From Streptomyces bacillaris (GTDB taxonomy: Bacteria; Actinomycetota; Actinomycetes; Streptomycetales; Streptomycetaceae), in contig NZ_CP029378.1 in NCBI RefSeq assembly GCF_003268675.1, forward strand, positions 5,890,001-5,954,000: a DNA stretch of 64,000 nucleotides, written 5' to 3'. A program made the position numbers and the translations under genes. Shown piece by piece: positions 59,350 to 64,000 of this stretch. Numbering within the stretch: position 1 is the stretch's first letter; the number at the start of each line of letters is the position of its first letter. Under the pieces are notes generated by a model that worked only from the letters and a program-made list of their open reading frames with translations, was not told the origin of the DNA and made no database searches.

Positions 59350-60186
59350 ATGCTGCTTCCCTCTTCGCTCAGTTCCCTTTCCGCCACCGCCGATGTCCTG
59401 CGCCGCGCCGGCTGCGTCTTCGCCGAGGACGAGGCCGCGCTGCTCCATGAGGCCGCCGCCTCCCCGGAGGAGCTGGCCCTGCTCGTCGGGCGGCGGGTCG
59501 GCGGGCTGCCGCTCGAACACGTGCTGGGCTGGGCCGAGTTCTGCGGGCGCCGGTTCGCCGTGGATGCCGGGGTGTTCGTGCCGCGGCGGCGTACGGAGTT
59601 CCTGGTGCGTCATGCCGTCGTGCTCGCCCCGGACCCGGCTGTCGTCGTCGACCTCTGTTGCGGTTCGGGTGCCCTCGGGGCCGCCCTGGCCGGGGCCCTG
59701 GGCCGGGTCGAGCTGCACGCCTGTGATGTCGAGCCCGCTGCCGTGCGGTGTGCCCGGCGGAATCTGGCGGGGCTCGGGGTGGTCCATGAGGGGGATCTGT
59801 TCGGGCCGCTGCCGGAGCGGTTGCTCGGGCGGGTCGATGTGCTGCTCGCCAATGTGCCGTACGTACCGAGCGCCGATGTGGAGCTGCTGCCCGCCGAGGC
59901 CCGGGTCCATGAGCCGCGCGTAGCCCTGGACGGGGGCGGGGACGGACTCGACGTCATGCGGCGGGTCGCCGCGGACGCGCCCCGGTGGCTCGCGCCCGGC
60001 GGGAGCCTGCTGGTGGAGGCGAGCGAGCGGCAGCGGGACGCGGCGATGGAGGTCCTGCGAGGGGCCGGGCTGAGCCCGCGGGTCGTGGTGTGCGAGGAGC
60101 TGTACGCCACCGTCGTCATCGGTACGGCGGGGACGCGGGACCCGGTGGGCCGTGGCCGCGTCCCGAATCCGGCCGGGCAGGACTAG
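59350..60186 (+). CDS. Putative protein N5-glutamine methyltransferase (PrmC/HemK-like paralogue)
   Basis: This is a 278-residue SAM-dependent methyltransferase with the PrmC N-terminal helical part (LEHVLGWAEFCGRRFAVDAG, VFVPRRRTEFLV) and SAM motif VVDLCCGSGALGAALAG. The catalytic motif, NPPY in true PrmC, is NVPYVPS here. That change is shared by an actinobacterial paralogue group annotated as putative N5-glutamine methyltransferases, so the target may not be release factors. ATG 59350 after GAAAGG. It lies 39 bases before glnE on the same strand and may be co-transcribed. Confidence 0.85.
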   Translation: MLLPSSLSSLSATADVLRRAGCVFAEDEAALLHEAAASPEELALLVGRRVGGLPLEHVLGWAEFCGRRFAVDAGVFVPRRRTEFLVRHAVVLAPDPAVVVDLCCGSGALGAALAGALGRVELHACDVEPAAVRCARRNLAGLGVVHEGDLFGPLPERLLGRVDVLLANVPYVPSADVELLPAEARVHEPRVALDGGGDGLDVMRRVAADAPRWLAPGGSLLVEASERQRDAAMEVLRGAGLSPRVVVCEELYATVVIGTAGTRDPVGRGRVPNPAGQD

Positions 60187-60225
60187 GCTCGGTGGAGATC
60201 GGGTCGGGCGGCGGGAGAGGGTGCG

Positions 60226-63222
60226 ATGACGGCGGTGCCGGGGCGGAGAAGCAGTACGTTCATCAGGCTGCTGCGGCACGGATTCACCGACCCGTCCGCC
60301 GCGGAGCGGCTGCTGGAGCTGGACGACCTCGCCTCCGTACGGTCCGATCCGGTCCTCTTCGAGGCGCTCGGCGCCACCGCCGACCCCGATCTGGCCCTGC
60401 GCGGCCTCGTCCGGCTCGTCGAGGCCGAGGAGGAGGGCGAGCGGCAGGTGCTGCTCGACACCCTCATCACCGCCAAACCCCTGCGCGACCGGCTCCTCGG
60501 GGTGCTCGGGGCGTCCGAGGCGCTCGGTGACCACCTGGCCCGGCACCCGCGCGACTGGCAGGCGCTCGTCACGTACGAGGCGGTCGACCTGCACCCGGGG
60601 GTCCCCGAGTTCGAGCGCGGGCTCGCCGACGCCGTCGACGCGGACTCGCTCCGCGTCGCCTACCGCCGCTGCCTGCTCACCCTGGCCGCCCGGGACGTCT
60701 GCGGGACCACCGGCATCGCCCAGACCGCCGCCGAACTGGCCGACCTCGCCACCGCCACCCTCCGCGCCGCCCTCGCCATCGCCCGGACGGCCGCACCCGA
60801 GGACGCCGCGCAGTGCCGGCTCGCCGTCATCGCGATGGGCAAGTGCGGCGGGCAGGAGCTGAACTACGTCTCCGACGTCGACGTCATCTTCGTGGCCGAG
60901 GCCCGCGACGGCGTGGAGGAGCACAAGGCGCTCCAGGCCGCCACCCGGGTGGCCGCGCACATGATGCGGCTCTGCTCCGAGACCACCGCCGAGGGCACGA
61001 TCTGGGAGGTCGACGCCAACCTCCGGCCCGAGGGCCGCAACGGGCCCCTCGTACGGACCCTCAGCTCCCACCTCGCCTACTACCAGCGGTGGGCGAAGAC
61101 CTGGGAGTTCCAGGCGCTGCTGAAGGCGCGCGCGGTGGCCGGGGACCCGGAGCTGGGCGCGGACTACGTCGATGCCGTCTCCCCGCTCGTCTGGCAGGCC
61201 GCCGACCGGGAGAACTTCGTCCCCGACGTGCAGCAGATGCGCCGCCGCGTCGTCGACAACATCCCCGCCGACCGGATAGACCGTGAGCTGAAGCTCGGGC
61301 CCGGCGGGCTGCGGGACGTCGAATTCGCCGTGCAGCTCCTCCAGTTGGTGCACGGTCGCAGCGACGCGTCGCTGCGCAGCGGGACCACCCTGGAGGCGCT
61401 GCGGGCGCTGGCCGACGGCGGGTACGTGGGGCGCGCGGACGCCGCCCAGCTCGACGAGGCGTACCGCTTCCTGCGCTCCATGGAGCACCGCATCCAGCTC
61501 TACCGCCTGCGCCGCACCCATCTGGTCCCGGAGGGGGAGGCGGATCTGCGGCGGCTCGGGCGGTCGCTCGGGATGCGGACCGACCCGGTCGCGGAGCTGA
61601 ACAAGGCGTGGCGGCGGCACGCGTCCGTCGTACGGCGGCTGCACGAGAAGATCTTCTACCGGCCGCTGCTGGACGCCGTCGCCCAACTGGCCCCCGGCGA
61701 GTCCCGGCTCAGCGCCAAGGCCGCCGCGATCCGGCTGGAGGCGCTGGGGTACGCGGACCCGGCGGCCGCCCTGCGCCACCTGGAGGCCCTGTCCTCCGGC
61801 GTCTCCCGCAAGGCGGCGATCCAGCGGACGCTGCTGCCCGTGCTGCTGGGCTGGTTCGCGGACTCCGCCGACCCGGACGCCGGGCTGCTCGGCTTCCGCA
61901 AGGTGTCCGACGCGCTGGGCAAGACCCCGTGGTACCTGCGGCTCCTGCGCGACGAGGGGGCGGCCGCGGAGAACCTCGCCCGGGTCCTCTCCGCCGGCCG
62001 CCTCGCCCCCGACCTGCTCATGCGGGCCCCGGAGGCGGTGGCGATCCTGGGCGACCCGGAGGGGCTGACCCCCCGCACCCGGGAGCACCTGGAGCAGGAG
62101 GTGCTGGCCGCGGTGGGGCGTGCGGACGGCGCGGAGTCGGCCGTCGCGGTGGTGCGCGGGGTGCGGCGGCGGGAGCTGTTCCGTACGACGGCCGCCGACA
62201 TCATCGGCTCGTACGGTACGGAGGAGAGCCCGGCCGAGCAGGACCTCGGGGCCCTCGTCGACCGCGTCGGCTCCGCCGTCACCGACCTCAACGCCGCCAC
62301 CATCGCGGGCGCGCTGCGGGCCGCCGTACGGGAGCGGTGGGGCGACACCCTGCCGACCCGGTTCGCCGTCATCGGCATGGGCCGCTTCGGTGGCCACGAG
62401 CTGAGTTACGGCTCCGACGCCGACGTCCTCTTCGTGCACCGGCCGCGCGAGGGGGTGAGCGACGAGGAGGCGGGCAAGGCGGCCAACGCGGTCGTGGGGG
62501 AGATGCGGCGGCTGCTGCAACTGCCCACCGCCGACCCGCCGTTGCTCATCGACGCCGACCTGCGCCCGGAGGGCAGGACCGGGCCGATGGTGCGGACGCT
62601 GAAGTCGTACGAGGCCTACTACCGGCGCTGGTCGCTGGTCTGGGAGAGCCAGGCGCTCCTGCGGGCCGAACACATGGCGGGCAACGCCGAGTTGGGCGCC
62701 GAGTTCATCGAGCTGGTGAACCCGTTGCGGTATCCGGCGGAGGGGCTCGGTGAGGACGCCGTACGGGAGATCCGCCGGCTCAAGGCGCGGATGGAGTCCG
62801 AACGGATGCCGCGCGGCGCCGACCCCACCCTCCATGCGAAGCTGGGCCGGGGCGGGCTGAGCGACGTCGAGTGGACCGTCCAACTGCTGCAGATGCAGCA
62901 CGGATGGGCCGAGCCGGGGCTCCGGACGACCCGCACACGCGAGGCGCTGGCCGCCGCGTGCGCGGCCGGGCTGATCCCGGGCGAGGACGCGGAGATGCTG
63001 GACGAGGCGTGGGTGCTGGCCACGCGCGTGCGGAACGCGGTGATGCTGGTACGGGGTCGGCCGGGGGACACGTTCCCGTCCGACCCGCGGGAGCTGGCGG
63101 CGGTCGGGCGGTACCTGGGATACGAGCCAGGGCACGTCGGGGACATGCTGGACGACTACCGGCGGATCACGCGGCGGGCGCGGGCGGTGGTGGAGGAGCG
63201 GTTCTACGGGGCGGTGTCCTGA
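60226..63222 (+). CDS. glnE: Bifunctional glutamine-synthetase adenylyltransferase/deadenylylase
   Basis: This is a 998-residue enzyme that attaches AMP to, and removes it from, a tyrosine of glutamine synthetase I, controlling nitrogen assimilation in response to PII and glutamine. Two nucleotidyltransferase halves are visible: NYVSDVDVIFVAEA with GRNGPLVRTLSSHLAYYQRW, and ELSYGSDADVLFVH with GRTGPMVRTLKSYEAYYRRW. The linker has the regulatory helical region (EHLEQEVLAAVGRADGAESA). ATG 60226 with GGGAGAGGG. In actinobacteria it usually sits near glnA genes; here the nearest, glnA2, is 13 kb away. Confidence 0.96.
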   Translation: MTAVPGRRSSTFIRLLRHGFTDPSAAERLLELDDLASVRSDPVLFEALGATADPDLALRGLVRLVEAEEEGERQVLLDTLITAKPLRDRLLGVLGASEALGDHLARHPRDWQALVTYEAVDLHPGVPEFERGLADAVDADSLRVAYRRCLLTLAARDVCGTTGIAQTAAELADLATATLRAALAIARTAAPEDAAQCRLAVIAMGKCGGQELNYVSDVDVIFVAEARDGVEEHKALQAATRVAAHMMRLCSETTAEGTIWEVDANLRPEGRNGPLVRTLSSHLAYYQRWAKTWEFQALLKARAVAGDPELGADYVDAVSPLVWQAADRENFVPDVQQMRRRVVDNIPADRIDRELKLGPGGLRDVEFAVQLLQLVHGRSDASLRSGTTLEALRALADGGYVGRADAAQLDEAYRFLRSMEHRIQLYRLRRTHLVPEGEADLRRLGRSLGMRTDPVAELNKAWRRHASVVRRLHEKIFYRPLLDAVAQLAPGESRLSAKAAAIRLEALGYADPAAALRHLEALSSGVSRKAAIQRTLLPVLLGWFADSADPDAGLLGFRKVSDALGKTPWYLRLLRDEGAAAENLARVLSAGRLAPDLLMRAPEAVAILGDPEGLTPRTREHLEQEVLAAVGRADGAESAVAVVRGVRRRELFRTTAADIIGSYGTEESPAEQDLGALVDRVGSAVTDLNAATIAGALRAAVRERWGDTLPTRFAVIGMGRFGGHELSYGSDADVLFVHRPREGVSDEEAGKAANAVVGEMRRLLQLPTADPPLLIDADLRPEGRTGPMVRTLKSYEAYYRRWSLVWESQALLRAEHMAGNAELGAEFIELVNPLRYPAEGLGEDAVREIRRLKARMESERMPRGADPTLHAKLGRGGLSDVEWTVQLLQMQHGWAEPGLRTTRTREALAAACAAGLIPGEDAEMLDEAWVLATRVRNAVMLVRGRPGDTFPSDPRELAAVGRYLGYEPGHVGDMLDDYRRITRRARAVVEERFYGAVS

Positions 63223-63328
63223 CGGGGCCTCAAGGCGGCGATTCGTTCGGTTTCTGCCCCGGCGGACATGGTCGCGTGGTGAGACCGTCGACCGTTCCCT
63301 CCGTGCCCGGGACACGCGCTGCGGCGGC

Positions 63329-63895
63329 TCAGCCGAACGAGTCGCCCTCATCGGCCTCCCACATGTAGAAGTAGCTGTCTTCCTCGTGCTTCCACTCAGG
63401 CCACAGATCACGTGTCCTCTCGACCCGAACACTGCGTGCGGGCAGTTCCTCGTCACGGAGGAACGCTCCGAGGCAGGCAGCGGCGTCGTTGCACAGATCG
63501 ATGACAGCGGCCCGCCGCTCCGTCCCCGTCCGTCTGTCATCGGGTGGGGAGAGCGGCATGTAGAACGTGTCTTCCCGGACACGCGTACGCAGCTTGGCGT
63601 CAGGGATGGAGTGGAGCAGGACCTGCACTTTCGCGATGCGATCGTGCAGCAGGCGCAAGCGCTGCCGCCACTCGTCTGCGTCCGGCGTCCTGGCCTTCCG
63701 GAAATCGCGGTGGATCTCCAGCAGTTCGACCAGCGACGCCTCCGCAGCCGCAACCGCGCGCGCCCGCTGCTCTGCGGCACGAGTCGTACGCTCCTGCGCC
63801 CTGTGGGTCCAGCGTCCTGACCAGACGGACAGGGCGCCGCCGGTGGCTGTGCCTACGATCCCGGCGATCGCGCCGATCCACACGGAGGTACTCAA
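63329..63895 (-). CDS. Membrane-anchored hypothetical protein
   Basis: This is a 188-residue protein. One N-terminal helix (VWIGAIAGIVGTATGGALSVW) is followed by a long charged, probably coiled-coil segment (ERTTRAAEQRARAVAAAEAS) and a helical domain with DTFYMPLSPPD and an acidic aromatic end (YFYMWEADEGDSFG). The layout is common in streptomycete hypothetical proteins. TTG 63893-63895 overlaps the stop of the upstream frame (TTGA), indicating coupled translation; no function is known. Confidence 0.6.
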   Translation of the reverse strand: MSTSVWIGAIAGIVGTATGGALSVWSGRWTHRAQERTTRAAEQRARAVAAAEASLVELLEIHRDFRKARTPDADEWRQRLRLLHDRIAKVQVLLHSIPDAKLRTRVREDTFYMPLSPPDDRRTGTERRAAVIDLCNDAAACLGAFLRDEELPARSVRVERTRDLWPEWKHEEDSYFYMWEADEGDSFG

Positions 63896-64000
63896 CGGGG
63901 GTCCGGGCCGTTGCCGCCCAACAACACGGGCAGCAGTTTGCTCCCGTCCGGCAGGAGCGCTATCGGCCTCCCCGCGCGAGCCTCGCCGGACTTCCCGGAC
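63892..64000 (-). CDS. 3' end of an upstream gene running off the window
   Basis: An open frame entering from the right edge ends GRPIALLPDGSKLLPVLLGG followed by NGPDPR and TGA. The TGA overlaps the TTG of the next gene by two bases, as expected in an operon. Too little is visible to identify it. Confidence 0.45.
   Translation of the reverse strand, partial: SGKSGEARAGRPIALLPDGSKLLPVLLGGNGPDPR

Noticed and set aside
59266..63780. A 1504-codon open frame on the reverse strand across glnE
   Set aside because: It is antisense to glnE, rich in Gly, Arg, Val and His repeats with no domain logic; long false frames are normal opposite G+C-rich genes.

Overview
This window is chromosomal DNA from a Streptomyces (or a very close relative). 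The evidence is high G+C with strong G/C third-position bias, frequent GTG and TTG starts, a LAXTG-type sortase signal, an AfsR-type regulator with an NB-ARC domain, and the actinobacterial set panB, glnA2 and glnE. Roughly 1-46.8 kb and 59.3-64 kb read as ordinary core chromosome. About 46.9-59.1 kb reads as an accessory island lying between glnA2 and glnE.

Core left part (1-46.8 kb). The window opens inside a PhzF-family gene. It continues with a secreted lamin-tail-domain protein, an SDR oxidoreductase, a Tat-exported PhoD phosphatase, a Gfo/Idh/MocA oxidoreductase and a Bcr/CflA exporter. Next come a surface lipoprotein-like gene, an Rsm22/METTL17-type methyltransferase homologue, a dimethylargininase, a TetR regulator and a primase-polymerase domain protein. 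At 13.7-22 kb lies a heme-iron locus: hmuT-hmuU-hmuV face two HtaA-domain surface proteins across a shared region with an iron box, and a heme oxygenase has its own iron-box-like palindrome. This set would capture heme at the envelope, import it and release the iron. Then follow map, an MFS exporter, npdG, a DUF3533-like membrane protein, an M50 protease, a 1190-residue SARP/NB-ARC/TPR regulator, a DrrAB-type ABC exporter, panB, a 14-TM exporter followed by a TetR regulator, a membrane-anchored endonuclease/phosphatase-fold protein, another MFS exporter, nadE, a Tat-lipoprotein multicopper oxidase with a split DUF6153-type gene, a CBS protein and glnA2 followed by a strong terminator.

Island (46.9-59.1 kb). 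It holds two inverted IS5-type remnants around a 65-residue membrane protein gene, and a visibly A+T-richer gene for a DUF262-AlbA_2 fusion protein that resembles phage-defence proteins. It also holds an IS701 transposase gene, an IS3 element cutting a GNAT gene, two gene remnants, a PH-domain membrane protein, an AbiEii-like nucleotidyltransferase, two small cysteine-containing proteins, a GntR/UTRA regulator and a decayed GNAT acetyltransferase gene.

Core right part (59.3-64 kb). A PrmC-like methyltransferase with a structured leader is followed by glnE and two short, apparently coupled reverse-strand genes of unknown function that run off the window.

The strongest candidate for something undescribed is the solitary DUF262-AlbA_2 gene in its IS-rich setting. 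No rRNA, tRNA or CRISPR array was recognised. Apart from the stretches given their own entries, intergenic gaps are under 300 bases.
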